Positions 45,128-53,040 of a DNA stretch of 64,000 nucleotides are shown piece after piece (position 1 is the first letter of the stretch; each line of letters opens with the position of its first letter). The notes under the pieces are model-generated. The model saw only the letters and a list, made by a program, of their open reading frames with translations, made no database searches and had not been told where the DNA came from. Source of the DNA: Bacteroidota bacterium (GTDB lineage Bacteria; Bacteroidota; Bacteroidia; Bacteroidales; Prolixibacteraceae). The stretch spans positions 1-64,000 of the forward strand of contig JAEYNZ010000095.1 of the NCBI GenBank assembly GCA_023412195.1, written 5' to 3'. The position numbers and the translations under genes are program-made.

Positions 45128-45158
45128 AGGGCTGTTGGAAACGACAGCCTTTTTCTTT
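45128..45158 (+). terminator. Isolated hairpin terminator
   Basis: GGCTGT, a loop TTGGAAACG-like, ACAGCC, then TTTTTCTTTT. It has no gene directly upstream on the plus strand apart from the already-terminated tRNA, so it may be a relic of a lost gene or end an unrecognised small RNA. Confidence 0.6.
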
Positions 45159-45174
45159 TGTATAAAATCCCTGT

Positions 45175-45361
45175 TGTCCTGTAACATTGTTAAAACAATG
45201 AATTTTTAGATTCTTCACATCGTTCGATATGACAATCAGTTAGTTATGTATTTTGAAGAGGCAGGCTGGATGCGAAGCAGCCAACCTGCCCCTCCCAAAC
45301 AATAGCTCTGAACACACCGTAATTCCGACTATAAGTAGTAAACTCAAATATTAACAGGACA
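45175..45361. mobile_element. MITE-like element, copy 2 (inverted relative to copy 1)
   Basis: A 187-bp element with ends TGTCCTGTAAC and, complemented, TGTCCTGTTAA. Read on the minus strand it is colinear with copy 1 at 16624-16811: GTTAATATTTGAG near the end, a central hairpin with GGGAGGGG(C/T)AGG(T)TTGGC-type sequence, then GATTGTCAT-CGAACGA and the second end. The central stem is less perfect than in copy 1 and no target duplication is clear, so this copy looks older. Confidence 0.75.
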
Positions 45362-45438
45362 CTCCTGATTTTGCGTGAAAAAAACGTGAAAAAATCAGAT
45401 TAAATACCTTTCTGCTTCGTACCATGTCCATACCTGTT

Positions 45439-45548
45439 TCAGATCAATCTCAATGTTAATTCAGTCTTAACTCAAAGTAAATTCAATTATAATCGAATTT
45501 ACATTGAATTTACATTGAGTTTATATTGAGATTAAATTGAATTTAATC
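45439..45548. repeat. 110-bp dyad array of ten 11-bp units (array 2)
   Basis: Five units begin with TCA (45439, 45450, 45461, 45472, 45483) and five with TGA or CGA (45494, 45505, 45516, 45527, 45538), giving exactly the same length and 5+5 plan as array 1 at 12885-12994. The 19-mer TGAATTTACATTGAGTTTA (45505-45523) is identical in array 1 (12973-12991). The arms are less perfect: over the 39 bp from 45449 and the matching stretch ending at 45531, about 31 positions pair. It lies about 214 bp upstream of the M49 peptidase start codon. Confidence 0.88.
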
Positions 45549-45731
45549 CGGCGGAAGTTATACTCAAACACGGAACGGCCAATAATTTTATATATCAAAC
45601 GACTGGCAAGGCAGGGTGGGGGTGGTCATCCTTCATGTTTCTCTGGGCGATGGCCAAATTTTAAAATTGACCCCAATACTTCACGTATCAAAATAATAGG
45701 AATTTCATCTTTTTTCTTTTTTTTCATTTTG

Positions 45732-45739
45732 TACCTTTG
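45732..45739 (+). promoter_or_regulatory. -7 box of the M49 peptidase gene
   Basis: TACCTTTG, 24 bp upstream of the ATG, matches TAnnTTTG. The -33 region is a T-rich tract without a clear TTTG. Confidence 0.45.
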
Positions 45740-45762
45740 ACCTTAGTTTTAAAACCTGCTAA

Positions 45763-47403
45763 ATGAAAAGAATAGTAATCACATGTTTGGTAGCAACCCT
45801 TTTTGCAGGGTGTGCATCAACTTCACAAAAAGGAACTTCGATGGAAGAGAAAACAGAAATTCAGCAAAAGGCAGAGGAATTTGCCCCGGTCAGGCTGACG
45901 ACCAACCTGGACGTTTTAAGTGCAAAGGAACGGCAGATGCTGCCATTGCTTTTACAGGCTGCCGGAATAATGGATGACATCTTCTGGACAGAGGCTTACG
46001 GCAATAAGGATGAGCTGTTGTCAAAGGATATGGATGAATATACAAAAAGGTTTATACGGATCAATTACGGACCCTGGGAGCGGCTCAACAACAATGAACC
46101 CTTTGTTGAAGGTGTTGGTACTAAACCGGCAGGTGCCAGTTTTTATCCGGCCGATATGACCAAAGCTGAATTTGAAGCGTGGAATGAACCTGAAAAAACC
46201 AGTCAGTACACACTGATCAGGAGAGACGGGAGCGGCAACCTGGTTGCAGTTCCCTATCATGTAGCTTATGAAGCAGAAGTTAAAAAAGCTGCCGGACTGA
46301 TTGAACAGGCTGCCGCACTGGCAGAAGACCCGGGCCTTAAAAACTATCTTGAAAAGCGGGCAAAAGCTCTTCTTACTGATGAATATTACGACAGCGATGT
46401 GGCCTGGATGGAAATGAAGAACAATACCATTGAATTTATAGTTGGCCCGATTGAAAATTATGAAGACCAGTTATACGGATATAAAACTGCACATGAGTCT
46501 TTTATTCTCATAAAGGATAAACAGTGGAGCGAAAGGCTTGAGAAGTATGCAGCCCTGTTGCCTGCTTTGCAAAAGGCGCTTCCGGTTGAGGAAAAATATA
46601 AAGCTGAAACACCCGGGCTGGATTCCGATATCAATGTTTACGATGCAATATTTTATGCCGGCGACTGCAATGCAGGAAGCAAAACCATCGCCATAAACCT
46701 GCCCAATGATGAAAAGGTCAGGGAAGATAAAGGAAGCCGCAAACTTCAGTTAAAAAACTCCATGCAGGCCAAATTCGATAAAATTCTTGTACCTATTGCA
46801 GATTTGCTCATTGCAGAAGACCAGAGGAAACATATCAAGTTTGATGCTTTTTTTGAAAATGTAATGTTCCATGAAGTTTCTCACGGACTTGGATTGGGAA
46901 ATACAGTCGATAAAAGTTCCACTGTTCGGGAAGCGCTGAAAAATATGTACACTTCCATTGAGGAGAACAAGGCCGATATTCTTGGATTATGGTGCGTTTA
47001 CCAGCTGAATGAGATGGGTGAGCTGGCAGACAAGGACATGATGGATAATTTTGTGACCTTCATGGCAGGCATCTTCAGGTCTGTGCGCTTTGGTGCTGCC
47101 AGTGCTCATGGAAAGGCAAATATGATGTGCTTTTACTATTTCCAGGAGGCAGGAGCCTTTGAACGTGACGCGGCTTCCGGAACATACCGTGTCAATTTTG
47201 AAAAAATGAGGGATGCCATGTTCGGGCTTTCTGAACTTGTATTAACCATACAGGGCGACGGTGATTATGATAAGGCAGTTCAGCAGATAGAAGAGAAAGG
47301 TTTTATCAGGGAAGAACTTCAGAATGACCTGAACCGGATTGGAGAGGCAGGTATTCCACGGGATATTGTTTTTGAACAGGGAGCAGAAGTTCTTGGTTTA
47401 TAA
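45763..47403 (+). CDS. Dipeptidyl-peptidase III-like (M49) lipoprotein with pentapeptide zinc motif
   Basis: A 546-residue lipoprotein with lipobox LFAGC (Cys17). The zinc site is H370-E-V-S-H374 (in MFHEVSHGLGLG) and E400-E-N-K-A-D405, matching the HEXX(G)H and EExxAD motifs of family M49. Classical DPP III has a six-residue HEXXGH; here it is the five-residue form HExxH, as known for the enzyme of Caldithrix abyssi. At about 545 residues it is shorter than eukaryotic DPP III (about 700). DPP III removes dipeptides from the N terminus of short peptides; here it would act in the envelope. It is a single-gene unit, with a -7 box upstream and a terminator after it. Confidence 0.85.
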   Translation: MKRIVITCLVATLFAGCASTSQKGTSMEEKTEIQQKAEEFAPVRLTTNLDVLSAKERQMLPLLLQAAGIMDDIFWTEAYGNKDELLSKDMDEYTKRFIRINYGPWERLNNNEPFVEGVGTKPAGASFYPADMTKAEFEAWNEPEKTSQYTLIRRDGSGNLVAVPYHVAYEAEVKKAAGLIEQAAALAEDPGLKNYLEKRAKALLTDEYYDSDVAWMEMKNNTIEFIVGPIENYEDQLYGYKTAHESFILIKDKQWSERLEKYAALLPALQKALPVEEKYKAETPGLDSDINVYDAIFYAGDCNAGSKTIAINLPNDEKVREDKGSRKLQLKNSMQAKFDKILVPIADLLIAEDQRKHIKFDAFFENVMFHEVSHGLGLGNTVDKSSTVREALKNMYTSIEENKADILGLWCVYQLNEMGELADKDMMDNFVTFMAGIFRSVRFGAASAHGKANMMCFYYFQEAGAFERDAASGTYRVNFEKMRDAMFGLSELVLTIQGDGDYDKAVQQIEEKGFIREELQNDLNRIGEAGIPRDIVFEQGAEVLGL

Positions 47404-47407
47404 CAGA

Positions 47408-47458
47408 ATTAACTGCAGTGGCATCCTGTTGTCAGGCCGCTGCAGTTAACTTTTTCTT
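47408..47458 (+). terminator. Rho-independent terminator of the M49 gene
   Basis: TTAACTGCAGTGGC and GCCGCTGCAGTTAA (14 pairs, one mismatch) around an 11- to 13-base loop, followed by CTTTTTC. Confidence 0.85.
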
Positions 47459-47492
47459 AACAAAATGTTTTCATGAATTTTGTTTAACTTTG
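47457..47492 (+). promoter_or_regulatory. Dyad plus -7 box upstream of the metal-handling genes
   Basis: TTAACAAAAT (47457-47466) and ATTTTGTTTAA (47477-47487) form a dyad with one extra base, spaced by 10 bp. It overlaps TAACTTTG (47485-47492), a TAnnTTTG match. An operator over the promoter would suit metal-responsive control. The -7 box is only 4 bp from the GTG start, so transcripts may be nearly leaderless or another promoter is used. Confidence 0.4.
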
Positions 47493-47496
47493 TGAG

Positions 47497-47985
47497 GTGA
47501 AAATTTTAAAACACATACCGGTACTCATACTGGGCATCATTTACATGCTGTCGTCAGCCGGAATTGTTGTTTATCAGACGTTTTGTGCATGTACAGGCGA
47601 CCAGCAGGTTTCACTTTATGTTACCCCGGAAACCTGTGAAAACGAGCATCATCATAAGCATGCCTGCGAAAATGATTCAGACGCTGAAAAAGAATCTTCA
47701 ACTGATGATTGCGGCGGGTGCAGTGACCATACGGGCAACTGCGGATGCAATGCTCCTATGGTCCGGTTTTTCAAACTGGATGACCGGTTAATAAATGAAA
47801 AAGTCCGTTTGGACGGCATTGTCAGTGTTGATGTACCTCTTCCCATCGTTTTACCAGATGATTTTCATTTCACAGAAGAACTGATCGTATCACATAAACC
47901 TTATATTGACCCACCGCCACTCAAACCCACTTCACTTGACTTCCTGATACATATCCATCAACTAAAGCTTCATTGCAAAGCTTAA
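47497..47985 (+). CDS. Cys/His-rich membrane-anchored small protein beside a metal-type TonB receptor
   Basis: A 162-residue protein starting with GTG. Residues about 5-25 are a hydrophobic anchor or signal. It then has FCACTG, a His/Cys/acidic stretch (ENEHHHKHACENDSD, about 48-62), TDDCGGCSD, GNCGCNAP and a proline turn DPPPLKPTS before a closing IHIHQLKLHCKA. This layout is that of the small proteins found next to TonB receptors in Bacteroidota that I know as the HYC_CC_PP group. Metal binding, perhaps copper or zinc, is inferred from Cys and His richness. It is first in a run of three genes with a TonB receptor and an HMA-like protein. Confidence 0.8.
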   Translation: MKILKHIPVLILGIIYMLSSAGIVVYQTFCACTGDQQVSLYVTPETCENEHHHKHACENDSDAEKESSTDDCGGCSDHTGNCGCNAPMVRFFKLDDRLINEKVRLDGIVSVDVPLPIVLPDDFHFTEELIVSHKPYIDPPPLKPTSLDFLIHIHQLKLHCKA

Positions 47986-48044
47986 GATTTTTGTTGTTTT
48001 CTCCCGTTCAAACGGATAAACGAATTTTTTACACAAATCTTAAG
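47981..48044 (+). promoter_or_regulatory. Stop-to-start hairpin between the Cys/His protein and the TonB receptor
   Basis: CTTAAGATTTTTGT (47981-47994) pairs with ACACAAATCTTAAG (48031-48044) with one mismatch. The loop contains a small inner hairpin, CCGTT-CA-AACGG (about 48004-48015). The outer arm starts at the upstream stop codon and ends 1 bp before the receptor ATG at 48046, so the folded RNA would bury the receptor's translation start. Confidence 0.6.
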
Positions 48045-48045
48045 T

Positions 48046-50268
48046 ATGAAATTTATTGGATTATTAGTAATCATGATTTTTCCTTTTATTGTGCATGCGC
48101 AGTCAGTGGAAGGGAAAGTATATGGCAATGACAAAGAAGGCAACCACCCGCTGCCGGGTGTAAATATATACTGGAAAGGCACCACTGCCGGGGTTGCTTC
48201 AGATGAAGACGGATCATTCAAAATAAATAAAAAGAGCAGTGACCATATCCTGGTTTTCAGTTTTGTTGGTTACGAGAGCCAGGAGGTCCATGTACACAAT
48301 CTGGCCCCGCTTGAAGTTATATTAAGTTCTGACAATGAACTTGGAGAAGTCCAGGTGGTGCATAAAAACCGCGGCACATATATGTCGGCAATTGATCCGA
48401 TACATACAGAACGCATCAACGGGGCTGAATTGCATAAAGCCGCCTGCTGCAACCTTGCCGAGAGTTTTGAAACCAATCCTTCGGTAGATGTCAGTTATAA
48501 TGATGCAGTAACAGGCGCAAAACAGATAAAATTGCTGGGCCTTGACGGAACCTATTCTCTTTTACAGATAGAAAACCTGCCAACCCTCCGTGGACTGGCC
48601 ACCAATTTCGGGCTGACATTTGTACCAGGCCCGTGGATGGAGTCGATACAGGTTTCCAAAGGTGCAGCTTCCATCATGAATGGCTACGAATCCATTGCAG
48701 GACAAATCAACGCCGAATATAAGAAACCCGATTCAAATGAGAAGCTGTTTCTCAATGCCTATGCCGGGGCAAGTGGCCGGCTGGAGTTTAATGGCAACGG
48801 TAACATCAGGGTTTACAAGGATAAACTCACTACAGGGTTATTTGTGCATGCATCTGAACTGTCGAAGCGCAATGATGAAAACAACGACGGGTTTCTGGAT
48901 GAGCCGCTATACAGGCAGGTTCAGGTTTTTAACCGCTGGAAGTATACCAACCATAAGGGTTACATGGCACAGGCTGGATTTACTTTATTGACGGAATACC
49001 GCGCAGGCGGACAAACAGGGTTTGAACGTGGTATGTCACCTGTCATTACCAATCCATATGGAATACAGATCGACAACGACCGTATGGAAGGGTTTTTTAA
49101 AACAGGTTATGTTTGGCCGAGCCAGCGTACCGCACTGGCACTTTTATCGAATTTTGCAAGGCATGAAACCCGTTCATTCTACGGTTTAAACCGATATGAT
49201 GCGGAAGAAAGCCGCCTTTACGGGAACCTGGTACTTACCCGCGATTTGAATGCAGCCGCCACGCATACGCTGAATACCGGGGTAAGCTTTATTTATAACG
49301 ATTTTTCGGAAAGCCTTTACAACATGAACTTTTTAAGGACAGAAGAGGTTCCGGGCATTTTTGGAGAATATACCTTTAAGCCGGGTGAAGATTTTACCTT
49401 CATGGCAGGAGTAAGATATGACTTTCACAACATTTTTGGGAACTTCATCACTCCGCGAATGCATTTCAGGTATAACCTGGGCGACCATTTTACATTCCGG
49501 GGAAGTGCAGGGAAAGGCTACAGGACAGCCAATGTAATATCAGAAAATAATTTTCTGCTTGCAAACGCACGCCCGCTTCAAATCACGGATGATGTTTTTC
49601 AGGAGGAAGCCTGGAACTATGGTTTTGCTGTTGTTCAATATTATACCCTGTGGGACCGGAACCTTCAGATCAATACTGAATTTTTCCGCACGGATTTTAT
49701 ATCTCAGCTGGTGGTTGACAGGGAAACTTCAGCAACCAACATCCTGCTTTACCCGCTGAATGGTAAGTCATATTCCAATAGCCTGCAGGTCGACCTTCGT
49801 TATGAGCCTGTTAAAAGGCTTGATGTTTTGCTGGCCTACCGCCACAATGATGTGAAGCAGACGATCGGGGGAGAACTGAAAGAAAAGCCACTTACAAGCC
49901 GTTATAAAGGACTTATTACATTCAATTATACAACAAACCTCAAAAAGTGGATGTTCGATTACACTATACAGTTAAATGGGGGCGGGAGGATACCACGTTA
50001 TCCGGTTGAAGGAATGGACCGTCTGGATTTTTCATCCGATTATTTTGAGTTTCCTTCATATACTGTGATGAATGCCCAGATCACGAAGTACTTCCGTTAC
50101 TGGAACATATATCTGGGTGCTGAAAACCTTGCAGGATATATGCAGGAGAACCCGGTGGCAGGAGCTGATAATCCATATGGGCCCGACTTCGATGCCACCA
50201 ACATATGGGGTCCCGTGATGGGACGAAGGATTTATGCAGGGTTACGTTTTACTTTGAATTACGATTAA
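48046..50268 (+). CDS. TonB-dependent receptor, probably for a metal or metal complex
   Basis: A 740-residue outer-membrane receptor. Signal peptide to about residue 19 (VHAQS); carboxypeptidase-regulatory-like domain at about 20-105 (PLPGVNIYWKGTTAGV, ILVFSFVGYESQEV); plug with HKAACCNLAESFETNPSVDVSY and LQIENLPTLRGLATNFGLTFVPGP (about 120-235); then the beta-barrel. The CC pair in the plug (KAACCNLAESF) is typical of the branch that travels with HMA proteins in Bacteroidota. The position between a Cys/His-rich protein and an HMA-like protein suggests metal uptake; the metal is unknown. ExbB-ExbD-TonB, encoded convergently at 50664-52777, could energise it. Confidence 0.9.
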   Translation: MKFIGLLVIMIFPFIVHAQSVEGKVYGNDKEGNHPLPGVNIYWKGTTAGVASDEDGSFKINKKSSDHILVFSFVGYESQEVHVHNLAPLEVILSSDNELGEVQVVHKNRGTYMSAIDPIHTERINGAELHKAACCNLAESFETNPSVDVSYNDAVTGAKQIKLLGLDGTYSLLQIENLPTLRGLATNFGLTFVPGPWMESIQVSKGAASIMNGYESIAGQINAEYKKPDSNEKLFLNAYAGASGRLEFNGNGNIRVYKDKLTTGLFVHASELSKRNDENNDGFLDEPLYRQVQVFNRWKYTNHKGYMAQAGFTLLTEYRAGGQTGFERGMSPVITNPYGIQIDNDRMEGFFKTGYVWPSQRTALALLSNFARHETRSFYGLNRYDAEESRLYGNLVLTRDLNAAATHTLNTGVSFIYNDFSESLYNMNFLRTEEVPGIFGEYTFKPGEDFTFMAGVRYDFHNIFGNFITPRMHFRYNLGDHFTFRGSAGKGYRTANVISENNFLLANARPLQITDDVFQEEAWNYGFAVVQYYTLWDRNLQINTEFFRTDFISQLVVDRETSATNILLYPLNGKSYSNSLQVDLRYEPVKRLDVLLAYRHNDVKQTIGGELKEKPLTSRYKGLITFNYTTNLKKWMFDYTIQLNGGGRIPRYPVEGMDRLDFSSDYFEFPSYTVMNAQITKYFRYWNIYLGAENLAGYMQENPVAGADNPYGPDFDATNIWGPVMGRRIYAGLRFTLNYD

Positions 50269-50295
50269 CAGATATAATATTTAAAAACTTTTACA

Positions 50296-50667
50296 ATGAA
50301 ACAGTTAATTATAGTGGTTTTGATTATGCTGGCCGGCAGTTTTACCAGCCAGCTTTCAGCTCAGAAAAAGGGGAGGGCAGTAGTTTGCTTCGAAAGTAAC
50401 ATGGATTGTGTTGATTGCGAAAAAACCCTGGTTGAATACCTTCGTTTTGAGAAGGGGGTGAAAGATCTTAAGGTAGATCATGCGTCAAATACCATTTTGG
50501 TTGAGTATGACGAGAAAAAGAACAATGAACAGGGTTTGGCAAAGGCTGTTGAAAAGAAAGGCTATAAGGCCGGTAAAATCAGCAGGGAGAGGTATGATGA
50601 ATTGCTTTCTGCAGAATCAAAGGAAGGTCATCAACATAACCAGGAGATTCACCGCGAAAGGAATTAA
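50296..50667 (+). CDS. Secreted HMA-like protein
   Basis: A 123-residue protein with a signal peptide (to about residue 22, SAQ). A ferredoxin-like HMA fold is suggested by VVCFESNMDCVDCEKTLVEYLRFEKGVKDLKVDHASNTILVEY (only short parts such as MDCVDCEKTL matter), where the metal motif is M-D-C-x-x-C in place of M-x-C-x-x-C with the usual small residue. The last roughly 20 residues are charged and contain HQHN. It may bind a soft metal in the periplasm. It is last in the trio; its stop overlaps the tonB end by 4 bp. Confidence 0.8.
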   Translation: MKQLIIVVLIMLAGSFTSQLSAQKKGRAVVCFESNMDCVDCEKTLVEYLRFEKGVKDLKVDHASNTILVEYDEKKNNEQGLAKAVEKKGYKAGKISRERYDELLSAESKEGHQHNQEIHRERN

Positions 50668-51671
50668 TCGAGGCGGAAACGATATGAAATAGTACCTTGT
50701 TGAAAGGCAGCGGCACTTTGATCTGAATTGAATTTAGCCTTCAGGGCTGCAGATCGTGCTTCTGCCCAGAAACGCTGGTCCATGATGGTAGTTCCCCGTG
50801 CTCCGGCTTCGGCAGCTGTAACATTTCCATTTTTATCGACAGTAACTTTTACAACAACAATTCCCTGATCGTCGCCCGGGTAAACAGGTATTGGCAATGA
50901 AGTTGCCTTACGGTTTCCAATGTCATAAGAGATACCTGAGCCCTGTGTACCCGATCCGCTGCCACCCGCACCGTAAGCACCTGCATTGGGGTCACCGGTG
51001 GGAGCACCCTGATTTCCTCCGGGAAATGTAGCACCCTGGCTGCGGCTGTCGACTGTTCCCTGGCCTCCGTCACTTGTACCACCGCCAAAGGCTCCCTGTG
51101 CACGTGAATTGATTTCGGCAATACGTCGCTGTTCTTCTTCGCGCTTTTTCTTTTCTGCTTCTTCCTGGCGCTGTTTTTCAAGCTGTGCAAGCCGTTGCTT
51201 TTCAATCTCGGCCTGACGCTGCTTTTCTGCTTCTGCAAGCTTTTGTTTTTCAGCCAGCTCCTCGCGACGGCGCTGCTCATTGATCTGACGTTGCCGCTCG
51301 GTTTCTTCCTTCCTTTTCTTTTCTGCAGCCTGGATTGCAGCAGCCTCTTCAAAATCCTGGGTCATTGCTTCTTCCTCTGCCTGTTGTGGCTGTGCAGGAG
51401 GAGGCGTTACCCGGGGTTGTTGCGGAGGGGGAGTGGTTACCTGTTCCTCAACCTGACGTTGTGGCGGAGGGGTTTCCTGCTGCCGCTGCTGTGGACGTGG
51501 CTCTATGGCCCCCACTCCCTGGTTGCTGGTGCCGAAATTTACTAGAATGCCCTCTTCCTCCGGAAAGGGAAGGGGCGTAAAGAATCCCATAAAAATGAGC
51601 AATATCAGGATGACTACATGAAAAATCAATGTACCAATAATGCCTCTTTTATGTTTCCTGTAAAAATCCAT
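50664..51671 (-). CDS. tonB: TonB-family energy transducer with long TolA-like coiled segment
   Basis: About 335 residues from MDFYRKHKRG; the ATG at 51671 is 2 bp past the exbD stop and precedes one membrane helix (TLIFHVVILILLIFMGFF). A Pro/Gln-rich stretch (about 45-100) is followed by about 80 residues of Lys/Glu/Gln/Arg/Ala repeats (RQRQINEQRRREELAEKQ and so on), as in TolA, then a Gly-rich linker and a C-terminal TonB domain (about 250-335; YDIGNRKATSLPIP, VVVKVTVDKNGNVTAAEAG). It transmits proton-motive force from ExbB-ExbD to outer-membrane receptors, or acts in a Tol-like role; the two cannot be told apart here. Confidence 0.88.
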   Translation of the reverse strand: MDFYRKHKRGIIGTLIFHVVILILLIFMGFFTPLPFPEEEGILVNFGTSNQGVGAIEPRPQQRQQETPPPQRQVEEQVTTPPPQQPRVTPPPAQPQQAEEEAMTQDFEEAAAIQAAEKKRKEETERQRQINEQRRREELAEKQKLAEAEKQRQAEIEKQRLAQLEKQRQEEAEKKKREEEQRRIAEINSRAQGAFGGGTSDGGQGTVDSRSQGATFPGGNQGAPTGDPNAGAYGAGGSGSGTQGSGISYDIGNRKATSLPIPVYPGDDQGIVVVKVTVDKNGNVTAAEAGARGTTIMDQRFWAEARSAALKAKFNSDQSAAAFQQGTISYRFRLD

Positions 51672-51673
51672 AT

Positions 51674-52081
51674 CTATTCCGGTGCTGTAGCTGCTATCAG
51701 TTTGTATTTGTTTTTCCTTGCAATATTCATAATCTTGACTACTTCTTCCCATGGAACCGTTTTTTCGGCATGAAGGGAAATATAAATATCATCGTTACCA
51801 ATACCGTACCGATTTTGCAGGAAAGGTTCAATTTCATTAAATTCTACACGTCTGATGCGGCCTTCATCATTGACATAATATTTCATGTCCCTTGTAACAG
51901 AAATCGTTGTAATTGGTTTGGCGGCCGTTTGGTTATTGCTTTGAGGCAACAACAATTTTAAAGCATTGGGAGCGACAAGAGTAGAGGTAACCATGAAAAA
52001 TATAAGCAGCAGGAACACTATGTCAGTCATTGATGACATACTGAAAGATGCATTAATTTTGTTTCTGCGTTTTAATGCCAT
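51674..52081 (-). CDS. exbD: ExbD/TolR biopolymer transport protein
   Basis: A 135-residue protein with one N-terminal membrane helix (MTDIVFLLLIFFMVTSTL, with the conserved Asp in the helix) and a periplasmic domain. It lies 9 bp after exbB and 2 bp before tonB, so the three form one operon. With ExbB it forms the proton-driven motor. Confidence 0.95.
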   Translation of the reverse strand: MALKRRNKINASFSMSSMTDIVFLLLIFFMVTSTLVAPNALKLLLPQSNNQTAAKPITTISVTRDMKYYVNDEGRIRRVEFNEIEPFLQNRYGIGNDDIYISLHAEKTVPWEEVVKIMNIARKNKYKLIAATAPE

Positions 52082-52090
52082 TTGATCGGA

Positions 52091-52777
52091 TTAAATTGGT
52101 TCATTCAACAAATCCATAAATTCCGTAGTAGTGGCTTCCATTTTGAAAACCACCTTTTCAACATTTGCAACAAGAATGTTGTAAGCAAAATAAGCAATAA
52201 TACCTACAATAAGTCCGGCAACAGTTGTTACCATTGCCTGATAAATACCTGTCGACAAAAGAGTTACATCAATATTGTTACCCGCATTCGCCATGTCGTA
52301 AAAAGCCTGGATCATACCCATTACAGTGCCCAGGAAGCCTAGCATCGGTGCACCTCCGGCTACAGAAGCAAGAACAGGAAGGCCTTTTTCGAGCTTTGAA
52401 ATTTCGAGGTTACCTACATTTTCAATGGCAGCACTTACATCATTCAGCGGACGTCCAATACGGCTGATGCCTTTTTCAATCATCCTGGAAGCAGGATGTG
52501 AATTGTGCCTGCAGAGCATGATGGCTTCATCAATTTTACCGCTGGTGATGTAAATCTTGATTTTTTCAAGAAATCCATTGTCGAACTTTCCGGCTTTTTT
52601 TATGGCAAAGTAGCGGTCAAAAAAGATATATACGCCAATCACAGACAGGGCTATGATAGGAATCATGATCCAGCCACCTTTAATTGCAAGATCAATAAAT
52701 TTCGTTGAGATTCCTTCGGGTTCTGCGGCCAGAGTATCATTTGCAAGATCGGCCTGAAGCATCAAAAGTTTAAACAT
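52091..52777 (-). CDS. exbB: ExbB/TolQ proton channel protein
   Basis: A 228-residue protein with three membrane helices: an N-terminal one (WIMIPIIALSVIGVYIFF, about 36-53), and two in the C-terminal half around PVLASVAGGAPMLGFLGTVMGMIQAF and VAGLIVGIIAYFAYNIL (diagnostic short pieces: GFLGTVMGMI, TVAGLIVGI). It forms the motor with ExbD. A TATTTTTG on the minus strand about 75 bp upstream may be the -7 box of this operon. Confidence 0.95.
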   Translation of the reverse strand: MFKLLMLQADLANDTLAAEPEGISTKFIDLAIKGGWIMIPIIALSVIGVYIFFDRYFAIKKAGKFDNGFLEKIKIYITSGKIDEAIMLCRHNSHPASRMIEKGISRIGRPLNDVSAAIENVGNLEISKLEKGLPVLASVAGGAPMLGFLGTVMGMIQAFYDMANAGNNIDVTLLSTGIYQAMVTTVAGLIVGIIAYFAYNILVANVEKVVFKMEATTTEFMDLLNEPI

Positions 52778-53040
52778 GGATATTTTTCTTTTCTTAAGTT
52801 TTTATACAAAACGATCCTAAACATCAATTAGTATCAGGCGCAAAAATAACTAATATTTTCAACTCTTATTATGATCATATTGCTGTATTCATACAACTTA
52901 TGAACAAGAATCTCTTCATAAAAGGCAGATCAGTGTCCTGCAGTGTTGAAACATTGCCTATAAACTGGATGAACGATGTCAATATAAAATAAGATCCTTT
53001 GACAGAGGCACGTGGTGATCAGTGTACAGTTCTAATTTAA

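Larger units (their letters stand above)
44936..45762. other. Repeat-rich gap after the tRNA
   Basis: This gap of over 800 bp has no convincing gene. In order it holds the tRNA terminator (44945-44986), a second hairpin terminator (45128-45158), the MITE-like copy 2 (45175-45361), a short direct repeat of CGTGAAAAAA (about 45374-45396), the 11-bp-period array 2 (45439-45548) and the -7 box of the peptidase gene (45732-45739). Confidence 0.75.

Noticed and set aside
45549..45731. Small plus-strand frame between array 2 and the M49 gene
   Set aside because: Short, low-quality translation ending in a poly-Phe tract encoded by the T-rich promoter region.
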